From a virus: a stretch of 33,372 nt of DNA. Positions 1 through 7,104 of the stretch are shown in pieces. Where the stretch lies: positions 1 through 33,372 of IMG/VR virus record IMGVR_UViG_3300029915_000096, one strand, 5' to 3'. The notes under the pieces are model-generated. The model was not told the DNA's origin. It saw only the letters and a list, made by a program, of their open reading frames with translations, and did no database searches. Position 1 is the first letter of the stretch; each line of letters opens with the position of its first letter. The position numbers were made by a program, and so were the translations under genes.

Positions 1-72
1 CTTTTGTGTCGCCTTACGTCTGGCAGGGACACGAAAGCAACCATCCTCGTCGGACAAGGAAAGATAGAAATC

Positions 73-384
73 ATGAGCTTCAATATCACCAGCGGCCAGT
101 CAAAGACCGCAACTGTCGTTTTCACCGATGCCAACGGCAAGGTTCAGCCGCTGCCCGCCGGTAACATCCCGGTCTGGACTGTCATTCCGGCCGCTGCGCT
201 TAGCTTGACGCCAGCTGCCGATGGCATGAGCTGCGCCATTCTTGGCGGAACGGCGCTCGGTCCGCTTACCCTGACTGCAACGGTCGAGGGCGATCCGACG
301 CCTGGCGTTGATCCGCTCACCCCGTCGATCGTCGGCACCGTTGTTGCCCCGGAAGATACCCAGGGCACGATCACGGTTGCTTAA
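73..384 (+). CDS. Small Ig-like (Big_2-type) phage protein
   Basis: This 103-residue protein begins at ATG 73, preceded by AAGGA at 56-60; an in-frame ATG at 4 would only add a low-complexity leader. The sequence is rich in Thr, Val, Ala and Gly and follows the pattern of bacterial Ig-like folds: an early TATVVFTDANGK strand, a central VWTV strand and a closing strand ending in GTITVA. Such proteins usually sit on virion surfaces or are small structural accessories. There is no signal peptide and no cysteine pair. It lies upstream of a holin-like gene, consistent with the end of a structural region. The fold is inferred from pattern; the exact role is unknown. Confidence 0.6.
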   Translation: MSFNITSGQSKTATVVFTDANGKVQPLPAGNIPVWTVIPAAALSLTPAADGMSCAILGGTALGPLTLTATVEGDPTPGVDPLTPSIVGTVVAPEDTQGTITVA

Positions 385-392
385 GGCCGCAA

Positions 393-420
393 AGGCCCTC
401 GGTTAGAAAGCTGGGGGCCT
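393..420 (+). other. Hairpin between the Ig-like and holin-like genes
   Basis: AGGCCC at 393-398 pairs perfectly with GGGCCT at 415-420 around a 16-nt loop, just after the stop codon at 384. No U-run follows, so a standard intrinsic terminator is not supported. It could be a processing site or a weak pause. Confidence 0.3.
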
Positions 421-443
421 AGCCACACATACGGGAGGATTAC

Positions 444-653
444 ATGCTCATTCATCTTCTGCTGATGCTGTTGATTTACGGTCTGATTTTTGCGCTGATC
501 TATTGGGTGGTGACGCTTATCCCGCTGCCGCCGCCGTTCAATTTGGTCATTCGGGTCGTGCTGGCGATTGTCGCCGTAATCCTGATTATCAGCCTGATCT
601 TGCCACTTGCAGGCGAAGGCGGCGCGGGGTGCGGTTCAAGGCTTCTCTGCTAA
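444..653 (+). CDS. Two-TM membrane protein, holin candidate
   Basis: The 69-residue product is almost entirely hydrophobic. One transmembrane segment covers about residues 4-27 and a second about 33-57, separated by a short PLPPP turn, with a small Gly/Cys-rich tail. ATG 444 is preceded by GGGAGG, a strong ribosome binding site. Size and topology fit a class II holin or another small phage membrane protein. A GXSXG lipase-like gene lies two genes downstream, which makes a lysis role plausible, but no recognisable endolysin is present in this window. Function is inferred from topology and position only. Confidence 0.6.
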   Translation: MLIHLLLMLLIYGLIFALIYWVVTLIPLPPPFNLVIRVVLAIVAVILIISLILPLAGEGGAGCGSRLLC

Positions 654-664
654 CTGGTTTTCGC

Positions 665-693
665 TTGGCAAGCACTCGAAATAGGGCCATATT
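665..693 (+). promoter_or_regulatory. Possible sigma70-type promoter
   Basis: TTGGCA at 665-670 and CATATT at 688-693 are 17 bp apart, in the 83-nt gap between the holin-like gene and the next start at 737. The -10 box is only a partial match, so this is tentative. Confidence 0.3.
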
Positions 694-736
694 GCGGCTC
701 CCTCACGCCCTTCGCGGCCAATTGGAGATCGCACAT

Positions 737-1048
737 ATGTCTGACCCCGCTACGCCCGTTGCTGCCCCCGCTCCGTCGCCTCTGGAGGTTGCCTTTGACA
801 ATCTCGGAAAAGAGCTTGGTTTTGACGTTCTTGCCGATCTAAAAACTCAGTTGACAAACGCCAAGACAAATATAGGCGCTAGCCCGACTGCATTAACTGT
901 CGCTGCTCAGGGCCAGCTCTTGGTAGCGGCTCTCACTTTGTCCCTGCCCTCTCTGGAAACTCAGGCAATTTCCCAGGGGAACACTACTCTTGGCGCGCTC
1001 ATTGACCTGATCCCGAGCGCACCCCTGCCGGCGACACCGGCTCCGTAA
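737..1048 (+). CDS. Hypothetical small protein with Pro/Ala-rich ends
   Basis: This 103-residue protein starts at ATG 737, with GGAG at 724-727; reading further upstream in this frame would run through the holin-like gene. It has Pro/Ala-rich N- and C-terminal tails around a central helical segment of about residues 17-85 that includes KELGFDVLADLKTQL and a hydrophobic LLVAALTLSLPSL stretch. It is not recognised as a known family. A helical core with flexible ends near a membrane protein could suit a small virion or lysis accessory protein, but nothing in the sequence proves this. Confidence 0.6.
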   Translation: MSDPATPVAAPAPSPLEVAFDNLGKELGFDVLADLKTQLTNAKTNIGASPTALTVAAQGQLLVAALTLSLPSLETQAISQGNTTLGALIDLIPSAPLPATPAP

Positions 1049-1054
1049 AATACC

Positions 1055-1735
1055 GTGCTGACCATAACGGCCATATTGGACCAATATGCTTGGCTATACC
1101 AAGACACTTTGCCTGAGCCACCGGGAACGTGGGATCACGTTATCCCGGTGGACGGGGCTTATGCCGCCATCAAGCGTGTGGACGGCACGGACTATGTGAT
1201 GCTGCGCGGGTCCGTGACTTTTCTCGACTGGCTGGAAGATTTCGAGGATTGCGCGCTTCCCTATCCGGATCCGGTATTAGGCGATGTCCACCCCGGAGCG
1301 CGACAGGGCGTCCTTGAGGTCAAGGATCAGATTGACGCGCTCGTGGGTGAGCATGTTGTGTTCGTCGGACACAGCCTTGGCGCGATGCACGCCGCACTGC
1401 TGGCCGGATATAGGGCCGCTGTCGGAAAGCCGGTGGATGCCCTTATCATGTTCGGGGAGCCACGGAGCGGTGGCGCCAGGCTGTCGGCCATCCTCGCCAA
1501 CACCATGGTCCAGTCCTACCGGAACGCCGATATGAACGGACACGATATTGTGACCGATGTAGCACGAAATATTCCGCCACTACTGCCCTATCAGCATGTC
1601 AAAGACCCTTTGACAGATTGCCACCACTCACCGCGCGCCGATGATATTTGGCTTGCTTTTAGATATCATCACGGGGGCCACTATTGCCGCGCCTTTGGCT
1701 GCGGTGGAGTCGCCGCGCTTTCGCTGCCAACCTAA
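1055..1735 (+). CDS. Class 3-type lipase / alpha-beta hydrolase
   Basis: This 226-residue protein carries a clear nucleophile elbow, GHSLG, with Ser107 on the strand VVFVGHSLG. An Asp in the NGHDIV segment (about residue 164) and a His in the YHHGGHY segment (about 205-209) can complete the triad, matching the Ser-Asp-His order of class 3 lipases. The start is GTG 1055, six bases after the previous stop, without an obvious ribosome binding site, so translation may be coupled. No signal peptide is seen. Phage lipases of this kind may act on host envelope lipids during lysis or entry; the substrate cannot be read from sequence. Confidence 0.75.
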   Translation: MLTITAILDQYAWLYQDTLPEPPGTWDHVIPVDGAYAAIKRVDGTDYVMLRGSVTFLDWLEDFEDCALPYPDPVLGDVHPGARQGVLEVKDQIDALVGEHVVFVGHSLGAMHAALLAGYRAAVGKPVDALIMFGEPRSGGARLSAILANTMVQSYRNADMNGHDIVTDVARNIPPLLPYQHVKDPLTDCHHSPRADDIWLAFRYHHGGHYCRAFGCGGVAALSLPT

Positions 1736-1766
1736 AGTTCGTCTGCGTTATCCGGGGAGATAAGCA

Positions 1767-2609
1767 ATGCGATGGTCGAATGAGCGCAAAGAAGAATTGC
1801 GCGCGCTCTGGTTAGATGGCGGCACGATTTCCAGCATCGCCAGCGAGATGAAAACAACGCGCGGCTCTATATCCGGTCAATCGATGCGCATGCATCTTCA
1901 CTACGCCACTGGCGAGCAAAAGCCAATTCAGCCGGGCAGCGATGCAGATTTATATGCGACAACGCGGTTTCTTTCCCATGTTCAGCAGGCACCGCAGTTC
2001 GGCGTTCTGAAGCCCGGCGGCTATCAGCGAAAACTTGGCAACCGCGTGATGAAAGGCAAGTGGAAAGGCATGCCGATCTTCAGCTTGACACTGGAAGAAC
2101 GCGCGACGTGCCCGCGGTCCTGCAAAATGTGGCTTTCATGCTATGGCAATAACATGGGCCGCTCAGTGCGCTATGCTCATGGCGAGGCGCTGATGGACGC
2201 CATCTATGCTGATCTCGTGCGACTTGAGCATCTTCATCCTCGCGGCTTTGTTGTGCGGCTTCATATTCTCGGAGACTTCTTTAGCGTCGAGTATGTGCAG
2301 TTCTGGCGCGACATGCTGGATGAATTTATGGAGCTTCGCGTTTTTGGTTATACCGCCCGCAGCAGTGGTAACCGCGATCTAATCGGATGGGCGATCGAGC
2401 AATTGCGCGACGAACGATGGGAGCGCTTTGCCGTCCGCACATCCGGCGCCGTCATGGGGCCGCGTACCAAGGTCATCGCTCGCGAATATCCTGGCGATGG
2501 CGCGATCACATGCCCAGCACAGACCAACAAGACTTCGTGCTGCGCGACGTGCGCGCTATGCTGGGAGCCCGCCGCTCGCAATAAGGTGATTGCGTTCCTG
2601 CGCCATTAA
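1767..2609 (+). CDS. GcrA-like HTH fused to gp88-like cysteine-rich domain
   Basis: This 280-residue protein starts at ATG 1767 after GGGGAGATAAGCA. Residues about 1-45 (WSNERKEELRALWLDGG, then SSIASEMKTTRGSISG) match the N-terminal DNA-binding segment of GcrA, an alphaproteobacterial cell-cycle regulator, including the variant of its N-GKVHR stretch. The remainder resembles the gene product 88 type domain of actinophages: an internal CPRSCKMWLSCYG cluster, the HILGDFFSVEYVQFW motif and a C-terminal cysteine group (CPAQTNKTSCCATCALCW) that could bind a metal. The biochemical activity of the gp88 domain is not established. The gene heads the DNA metabolism region. The family match of the C-terminal part is from memory of motifs and is less sure than the N-terminal part. 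Confidence 0.6.
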   Translation: MRWSNERKEELRALWLDGGTISSIASEMKTTRGSISGQSMRMHLHYATGEQKPIQPGSDADLYATTRFLSHVQQAPQFGVLKPGGYQRKLGNRVMKGKWKGMPIFSLTLEERATCPRSCKMWLSCYGNNMGRSVRYAHGEALMDAIYADLVRLEHLHPRGFVVRLHILGDFFSVEYVQFWRDMLDEFMELRVFGYTARSSGNRDLIGWAIEQLRDERWERFAVRTSGAVMGPRTKVIAREYPGDGAITCPAQTNKTSCCATCALCWEPAARNKVIAFLRH

Positions 2610-2611
2610 GT

Positions 2612-2670
2612 GGCAGGGGCGCGGCACAGCCCCTATCCGGGGAGGGTAGGAACGTGCGCGCACCCCTGCC
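2612..2670 (+). repeat. Long inverted repeat after the gp88-like gene
   Basis: GGCAGGGG at 2612-2619 is the exact reverse complement of CCCCTGCC at 2663-2670. Beyond one C/A mismatch the pairing continues with GCG 2621-2623 against CGC 2659-2661. An alternative inner hairpin uses GGGGC 2616-2620 and GCCCC 2629-2633. No U-run follows. A strong ribosome binding site lies in the loop. Confidence 0.5.
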
Positions 2671-2710
2671 GTCTGCCGGCGAGATCGCAGATCGCATCGG
2701 CAAATCATAA
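2654..2710 (+). CDS. Possible 18-codon ORF in the intergenic region
   Basis: GTG 2654 follows a GGGGAGGG-type ribosome binding site and opens an 18-codon frame ending at TAA 2708-2710, with the reading PLPSAGEIADRIGKS. The peptide looks like the start of a small helix-turn-helix protein, so it could be a remnant, a leader peptide or chance. It lies partly within the downstream arm of the inverted repeat. Confidence 0.25.
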   Translation: MRAPLPSAGEIADRIGKS

Positions 2711-2744
2711 TCTACAGGATTTATCTGTATTTGCAATTTAACCA

Positions 2745-2772
2745 TTGACAGCCAAAATGGTGGCGCTAAGGT
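2745..2772 (+). promoter_or_regulatory. Probable promoter of the recombination operon
   Basis: A perfect TTGACA at 2745-2750 is followed after 16 bp by TAAGGT at 2767-2772, just upstream of the start at 2802. An operator-like dyad, TACAG 2713-2717 with CTGTA 2725-2729, lies directly upstream. This is the only AT-rich stretch in the neighbourhood. Confidence 0.45.
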
Positions 2773-2801
2773 GGCGCTCGTTGTTTTTTCCGGGGAATTA
2801 A

Positions 2802-3278
2802 ATGTCATCTCGCGCACTGCGCGCAAAGTCCACGACTGAGCAGCCGTTTCATATTACGGCGGCACAGTACCTTGCATTAGCGCTGCCGCTTCATGCGACA
2901 TGGACAACATTCCCAGCTGGCGGCGGCGGAAAGATTCGTGGCTCATTCCTCAAACGCATGGGCTTGTTACCGGGGTGGCCCGACATACAAATTCTGGTAC
3001 GCAACACGTCCTATGATACTGCGCGCTCGCTCAGCCGGTTCATTGGCCTGGAATGCAAGCGCGCCAAAGGCGGCGTCGTCAGTACCAACCAGATTCATGC
3101 TCACAGACTAATTCGCAACGCTGGCGGTGAAGTTTATGTTGTGAGAACCATCGAAGAAATTTACAATGTTCTCACTCAGCAAGAACATCTGAAATTGAGG
3201 GCCGAGCCTTCAATGGCGCTATCGAATCCTGTGGCGCAAAAAACAGGACTCAAAAAACAAGGATCGCAAAATGAGTAA
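2802..3278 (+). CDS. VRR-NUC domain nuclease
   Basis: This 158-residue protein shows the full VRR-NUC layout: a GGGGKIRG segment at about residues 41-47, LLPGWPDI with Asp61, the LECKR strand with Glu84 and Lys86, and the downstream Gln97 in the STNQIHAHRL helix. These are the PD-(D/E)XK catalytic positions of virus-type replication/repair nucleases. Such proteins act on branched or flap DNA in phage recombination. It is the first gene after the TTGACA promoter, with GGGGAA as ribosome binding site, and its last 8 bases overlap the next gene. The C-terminal 25 residues are polar and probably disordered. Confidence 0.85.
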   Translation: MSSRALRAKSTTEQPFHITAAQYLALALPLHATWTTFPAGGGGKIRGSFLKRMGLLPGWPDIQILVRNTSYDTARSLSRFIGLECKRAKGGVVSTNQIHAHRLIRNAGGEVYVVRTIEEIYNVLTQQEHLKLRAEPSMALSNPVAQKTGLKKQGSQNE

Positions 3279-3474
3279 GCAGAAATTGGTATGCACGGCG
3301 GAACTCGATCTGCCGGAAGATGCGCTGGAAGCCGTCAAGCTGCAGGCAGCGCTGTTGGAAGTCTGGGCGCAGTTCAAGGATGCTGTGCCGGATGGAACGG
3401 TGCTGACCGAGCATGTGGTCAAGAGCAAGCCGAAGACCCTGGCGCCGGCTGCATCATCCACTCTGAAGAAGTAG
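3271..3474 (+). CDS. Small hypothetical protein
   Basis: This 67-residue protein overlaps the end of the nuclease gene by 8 bases and has AAGGA as ribosome binding site inside it, so the two are probably translationally coupled. A central acidic-hydrophobic helix (PEDALEAVKLQAALLEVWAQF) is followed by a basic, Lys-rich tail ending in TLKK. No known family was recognised. Its place between a nuclease and a recombination ATPase suggests an accessory to the recombination set. Confidence 0.65.
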   Translation: MSKQKLVCTAELDLPEDALEAVKLQAALLEVWAQFKDAVPDGTVLTEHVVKSKPKTLAPAASSTLKK

Positions 3475-3478
3475 TCAG

Positions 3479-4330
3479 ATGGCGCTCAAAATCATAAGCG
3501 CCGATGAACGTATGGCTAATGCCCACAAGCGCGGCAGCGTGTTTGTGGGCGGAGGCTACAAGGTGGGTAAGACCTCGCTGCTTTATACGCTGCCGCCGGA
3601 ATCCACTCTCGCCTTAGATTTTGAAGGCGGTTTTAAGTCCGTCGAAACCTGGGGCGGCGATGTCATCGAAATTCGTGATTTCGTGGATGCCGTGGACATT
3701 GCCTGCCTGATCGGCGGCATCGATCCATCCAGCGGCCCGAACGATATGTTCTCGATCGACCATTTTGCCCGCTGCCTGAAAGCCTATCCCCAGATAGCCG
3801 AGAAGATGGAAGGCTACTGCTACGTGTTTTTCGACTCGGTATCGCGCCTATCATTTGCGGCGTCGAAATTCGCCAAGCAGCAGCCGGAATCGTTCACCGA
3901 CAAAGGCAAGTTCGACAAGTGGGGCATGTACGGGCTAATCGCCTCAAACATGATAACCCTGCTTAATCATTTGCAGCACAGTAACAAGAATTGTATTTTC
4001 ATCGGGCTGTTGGAAGATGCGGAGGATGAATTTGGGCGGCATTACTGGCGGATCCAAATGGAGGGCGCCAAGACCGCTCGCGAGCTACCCGGCATTGTCG
4101 ATCAGGTCGTGACTATGGCCATCTTCGACTATGACGAAGCGACTGGCGTATTCACGCTCAATCCCAATGGCAAAGAGCGGGCGTTCGTTTGCCATCGCGC
4201 CAACCCGTGGAGTTTTCCCGCCGGCACCCGTAGCGTCGGCAATGTCGAGTTGATGGAAGAACCTCACCTTGGTCGGCTTATTGAAAAACTCAATATGCCG
4301 CCGAAACAATCACAAGTGAAAGGACAATAA
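3479..4330 (+). CDS. Sak4-like RecA-fold ATPase (single-strand annealing recombination)
   Basis: This 283-residue protein has a Walker A motif GGGYKVGKT at about residues 24-32 and a Walker B-like strand YVFFDSVSRL with Asp at about residue 118. The strand TLALDFEGGFKSVE after Walker A is typical of the phage AAA_24/Sak4 group. Sak4 proteins are short RecA-like ATPases that promote strand annealing together with a phage SSB, and here the next gene is an SSB-like protein. Length and order match that pairing. No long insertions or missing motifs are seen. The alternative label is a generic phage nucleotide-binding protein. Confidence 0.75.
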   Translation: MALKIISADERMANAHKRGSVFVGGGYKVGKTSLLYTLPPESTLALDFEGGFKSVETWGGDVIEIRDFVDAVDIACLIGGIDPSSGPNDMFSIDHFARCLKAYPQIAEKMEGYCYVFFDSVSRLSFAASKFAKQQPESFTDKGKFDKWGMYGLIASNMITLLNHLQHSNKNCIFIGLLEDAEDEFGRHYWRIQMEGAKTARELPGIVDQVVTMAIFDYDEATGVFTLNPNGKERAFVCHRANPWSFPAGTRSVGNVELMEEPHLGRLIEKLNMPPKQSQVKGQ

Positions 4331-4331
4331 A

Positions 4332-5072
4332 ATGCCGATGAACCTGAACGATGCTGCCCCGCAGATGACTTTTGAAGTGATACCTGATGGCACGTTCGCA
4401 AAAATCTTACTTCAAGTGAAGCCTGGCGGCTATTCGTTCAAAGGCTGCGAGCAGATGGACGCCGGCCTTTTCCGCACACCGAAGGAAGAAGGCGGTGCCG
4501 TGACGATGGAATGCGAATTTACTGTGCTGGAAGGCCCGTATGTCCATCGCAAGTTCATTGGCTATTGGACGGTCTCGGGTGGTCAGCTTGACGACAAGGG
4601 ACATTCCAAGGGCTGGGGCATTGCGAAGTCTTTCATCCGCGCGGCCATCGAAAGCAACCAGGGCATCCGACCGGACGACATGGGGCCGCAGGCTGTGGCG
4701 ACGCGCCAGATCAATGGCCTGAAGGAAATCGACAACCTCTGGTTCTATGCCAAAATCGATGTCGAGCCCGGCAACGAATACACCGATCAGATGACCGGCG
4801 CGACCAAGCAGGGCTTCGACAAAAACAAAATCGGTCGTATTGTGACGCCTGACATGCCGGAATACGCTGATCTCGTCGCCGGCGAGCCGGTCGCAGCCAA
4901 GCCGAGCGGCGCCAAAAAGATCGGTGCCAAAAAGGATGGTGCGGCTGCCGCCGCGCCCGCCGGTCGGTCGTGGGGTGCGCCTGCCGCCGAATTACCCCTG
5001 GGTGATAAAGCCGTCGCCGCAGCCGCGCCAGCAGCCGAACCCGCGAATAAGCCCGCATGGCTTCGGAAGTAG
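4332..5072 (+). CDS. SSB-like (DUF669-type) DNA-binding protein
   Basis: This 246-residue protein has a beta-rich N-terminal body (to about residue 175) with FEVIPDGTFAKILLQVKPGGY and an ECEFTVLEGPYVHRKFIGYWTV strand pair, followed by a long Ala/Lys/Pro-rich linker and the C-terminal tip KPAWLRK. This body-plus-linker layout and the PAW tip recur in phage SSB-like proteins placed next to Sak4-type ATPases. AAAGGA precedes ATG 4332, one base after the previous stop; ATG 4338 is an alternative. Binding of single-stranded DNA is inferred from the family and the neighbour, not from a catalytic motif. Confidence 0.65.
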   Translation: MPMNLNDAAPQMTFEVIPDGTFAKILLQVKPGGYSFKGCEQMDAGLFRTPKEEGGAVTMECEFTVLEGPYVHRKFIGYWTVSGGQLDDKGHSKGWGIAKSFIRAAIESNQGIRPDDMGPQAVATRQINGLKEIDNLWFYAKIDVEPGNEYTDQMTGATKQGFDKNKIGRIVTPDMPEYADLVAGEPVAAKPSGAKKIGAKKDGAAAAAPAGRSWGAPAAELPLGDKAVAAAAPAAEPANKPAWLRK

Positions 5073-5293
5073 AAAACGTCAGCCGGGCGAAGATCGTCCT
5101 GGCGACGGCGGAAGCTCTTGGTGAATACCTGCAAGGCGCACGGCTTTTGGATAAGAAAATATGGCAACTCCGAATGCCGGAACTGGAAGGAATAGCGAAC
5201 GCAACGGTGAGCGCCTTCATCGTGGCGGAGGCCAAGGAGCGGGCGATGCGGGACGCAGAGCCGGTCGCGGCGCCGTCCGCTTTCTCGGACTAG
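5057..5293 (+). CDS. Small hypothetical helical protein
   Basis: This 78-residue protein overlaps the end of the SSB-like gene by 16 bases. It is mostly helical, with AKIVLATAEALGEYLQGARLLDKKIW followed by a second helix ending in AKERAMRDAE and a Pro/Ala tail. Composition looks like a real protein, unlike the frame that overlaps it downstream. The family is unknown. Its last 133 bases are shared, in another frame, with the next listed gene. Confidence 0.6.
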   Translation: MASEVENVSRAKIVLATAEALGEYLQGARLLDKKIWQLRMPELEGIANATVSAFIVAEAKERAMRDAEPVAAPSAFSD

Positions 5294-5667
5294 AGCCGTG
5301 TGTATGCTGCGGGTTTGAGGGGCATGGGTTTGGGTTCCAGCTTGGCCTGAATCCGATGATGGCCAAATATGAGTTTTGCTCTATGGGCTGCCAGAATACC
5401 GGGGCTTGGATTGCCAAGGCTCAATTGCCGCCAGGTAAAATAGAAGGGACAAAAATGCTTTCGGATATTGAAGAGCGCGCAATGGTCGATGCCCGCGAGC
5501 AATTATTCGGGGCGCTAGTCCGTCAGAAGTTAGATCAGCATTTTAGCGCCTGCACTGAAGCGCAGATTGACGACATCATTAAGTCTGTGGTGGTTGGATT
5601 TCAGGTTTCGATACAGAAGGCTTATGGGCGCGGAGAGTTTCCGTTCTTTGGTAGCGGCAAGCCATGA
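5161..5667 (+). CDS. DUF6511-like zinc-binding phage protein, start uncertain
   Basis: The C-terminal part, from about 5293, resembles DUF6511 proteins of alphaproteobacterial phages: a PCVCCGFEGHGFGF cluster, an FCSMGCQ cluster about 25 residues on, and a closing helical part (ERAMVDAREQLFGALV, then IDDIIKSVVVGFQ). The cysteines probably hold a zinc ion. The only conventional start upstream is ATG 5161, which gives 168 residues but an RG-rich N-terminus that looks like the shadow of the overlapping 5057-5293 gene. The true start may be non-canonical, or the two frames may be joined by a -1 shift. The family call is moderate; the C-terminal frame is secure. Confidence 0.6.
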   Translation: MATPNAGTGRNSERNGERLHRGGGQGAGDAGRRAGRGAVRFLGLEPCVCCGFEGHGFGFQLGLNPMMAKYEFCSMGCQNTGAWIAKAQLPPGKIEGTKMLSDIEERAMVDAREQLFGALVRQKLDQHFSACTEAQIDDIIKSVVVGFQVSIQKAYGRGEFPFFGSGKP

Positions 5668-5870
5668 GCGATACCTACGTCACCATCGATTGCATCTTCA
5701 TCCGCTGCACTGAAAAGGCAGTTCTGATAGATGTTGACGGCGACGAGCATTGGGTGCCGCGATCTTGCATCCATGGCGCAGACGAGCGGCTTTTAGATCA
5801 GACAAACTATGGTGACGAGATAAATTTACGGGTTTGGGAATGGTTGGCTGATAGGGATGGTTTACGATAA
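5664..5870 (+). CDS. Small conserved phage protein
   Basis: This 68-residue protein begins at an ATGA overlap with the preceding stop. Its pattern (TEKAVLIDVDGDEHWVPRSCI, then a final VWEWLADRDGLR) matches a common small phage protein type whose members read KAVLV...WIPKSQI and end in EWLAxxKGL. Those proteins have no assigned function. It sits among recombination genes and runs into the next gene by a TAATG overlap. Confidence 0.65.
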   Translation: MSDTYVTIDCIFIRCTEKAVLIDVDGDEHWVPRSCIHGADERLLDQTNYGDEINLRVWEWLADRDGLR

Positions 5871-6289
5871 TGGGCGTGTGGAATGTTAGCTTCGATCCAA
5901 AGACCAACACCAAAATTTGCAGCACATGTCGCAAAAGACTAAAGCTTGAAAGTTTTCCGAGAAGGTCTTTGAATAAATCAGACGGTAGGGCCTCTGTTTG
6001 CACAGATTGTCACGCTGTATATATGCGTGACTATGCGCGAGAAAATAGAACCAAGGAAGATAAGTCCGCCGCCTCAAAGCGATACAGAGAAAGATTCCCA
6101 GAGCGAGAGAGCGCTAGGGCCGCAGTAAAAAGGGCGCTGAAGCAAAAAAAACTAGTGCGCCCTAGCCGCTGTTCGGAATGCAATAAGCGCACTTTTGTAG
6201 AGGCGCATCATCCTAATTATAAAAAACCTTTGGATGTTATGTGGCTTTGTAAAAAGTGCCATGGAAGTATCCATAGGGGCGCAGAATGA
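5870..6289 (+). CDS. HNH-like zinc finger protein (endonuclease VII type)
   Basis: This 139-residue protein has two zinc knuckles near the N-terminus (C17xxC20 and C44xxC47), a basic helical middle and a second zinc site at the end (CSEC at 101-104 and CKKC at 127-130) bracketing EAHHPNYKKPLDVMWLC and a terminal HGSIH. The AHH plus CxxCH arrangement is the treble-clef core of HNH/endonuclease VII-type enzymes, which cleave branched DNA or act as homing nucleases. Its local base composition is more AT-rich than its neighbours, which may mark recent acquisition. It overlaps its neighbours at both ends (TAATG and ATGA). Confidence 0.7.
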   Translation: MGVWNVSFDPKTNTKICSTCRKRLKLESFPRRSLNKSDGRASVCTDCHAVYMRDYARENRTKEDKSAASKRYRERFPERESARAAVKRALKQKKLVRPSRCSECNKRTFVEAHHPNYKKPLDVMWLCKKCHGSIHRGAE

Positions 6290-7104
6290 TAGACTTGAAT
6301 CACAAGTCAGGCGCATCTCTTGGACCGCAAAATCTTTGCGACCGCATCAATGCGGTCATCGATGCCGCGCTAATTGAGCGGCGCAAGAAAGAGCCGGTGC
6401 GCACTTATTTAGGCGCGTCACAGATCGGTGATCCATGTCTCCGCAAGCTCTACTACAGCTATTCTCATACGCCAGTGGACATCGGACGCGAACTGACGGC
6501 GCGCGCCATCAGGATATTTGATACGGGCCACGCTGGCGAGGATGCCGCTGCTCTGCAGATGGGCGCCGTTGACGTTCCGGAAACCGATGTCTTTCGCACA
6601 ACTGCTGTCAGGTGGATGAAGGATGCCGGGTTTGATCTTTTAACGCGCGATCCAAAAACAAAAGAGCAATTTGGCTTCACTGTTTTGAATGGCCGCCTCA
6701 AGGGCCACACAGACGGCAAGATTGTGAGTGGGCCGTTAACCGATGAGATTCCTTATCCTGTTGGTTGGGAACACAAGGCTTTGAATACCAAAAACTGGAG
6801 CAAGATAAAGCGACACGGCCTTAAAGAGGCATCGCCGCTCTATTACGGCCAGTGTCATATTTATATGGGTTACATGGAGTGGCCGGCATACATTTTCACC
6901 GCGACCAACAAAAACACCCAGGAGCTTAATCACGAGCTGATTACCTATGATGCGCGCGAGGCTCAGACACAAACTGACCGTGCCGTGACCGTAATTCGCG
7001 CAGTCGAGGCCGGCGATCTATTGCCGCGTTTAACGGACAACCCCGACTTCTACCTCTGCAAGTTTTGCGATTGGCGCTTTCGGTGCTGGAATGGAGACAT
7101 GTAA
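6286..7104 (+). CDS. Cas4/RecB-like PD-(D/E)XK exonuclease
   Basis: This 272-residue protein carries the nuclease core with HTDGKIV (Asp142), WEHKAL (Glu161 and Lys163) and a C-terminal helix with YYGQCHIY that matches the QxxxY motif. One cysteine near the N-terminus (C51, in GDPCLRKLYY) and three at the C-terminus (C258, C261, C267) form the four-cysteine iron-sulphur cluster arrangement of Cas4/AddB-type nucleases. It probably resects double-stranded ends to feed the Sak4-like annealing protein. The gene starts with an ATGA overlap and is followed directly by an HNH gene. No CRISPR components are present. Confidence 0.8.
   Translation: MIDLNHKSGASLGPQNLCDRINAVIDAALIERRKKEPVRTYLGASQIGDPCLRKLYYSYSHTPVDIGRELTARAIRIFDTGHAGEDAAALQMGAVDVPETDVFRTTAVRWMKDAGFDLLTRDPKTKEQFGFTVLNGRLKGHTDGKIVSGPLTDEIPYPVGWEHKALNTKNWSKIKRHGLKEASPLYYGQCHIYMGYMEWPAYIFTATNKNTQELNHELITYDAREAQTQTDRAVTVIRAVEAGDLLPRLTDNPDFYLCKFCDWRFRCWNGDM

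Noticed and set aside
4711-5235. Minus-strand frame of 174 codons
   Set aside because: It is Arg/Ser-rich, antisense to the SSB-like gene, and without a start signal.
5240-5293. Canonical -1 frameshift site joining 5057-5293 to the DUF6511-like frame
   Set aside because: No X-XXY-YYZ slippery heptamer in the correct frame was found, so a programmed shift is not claimed.
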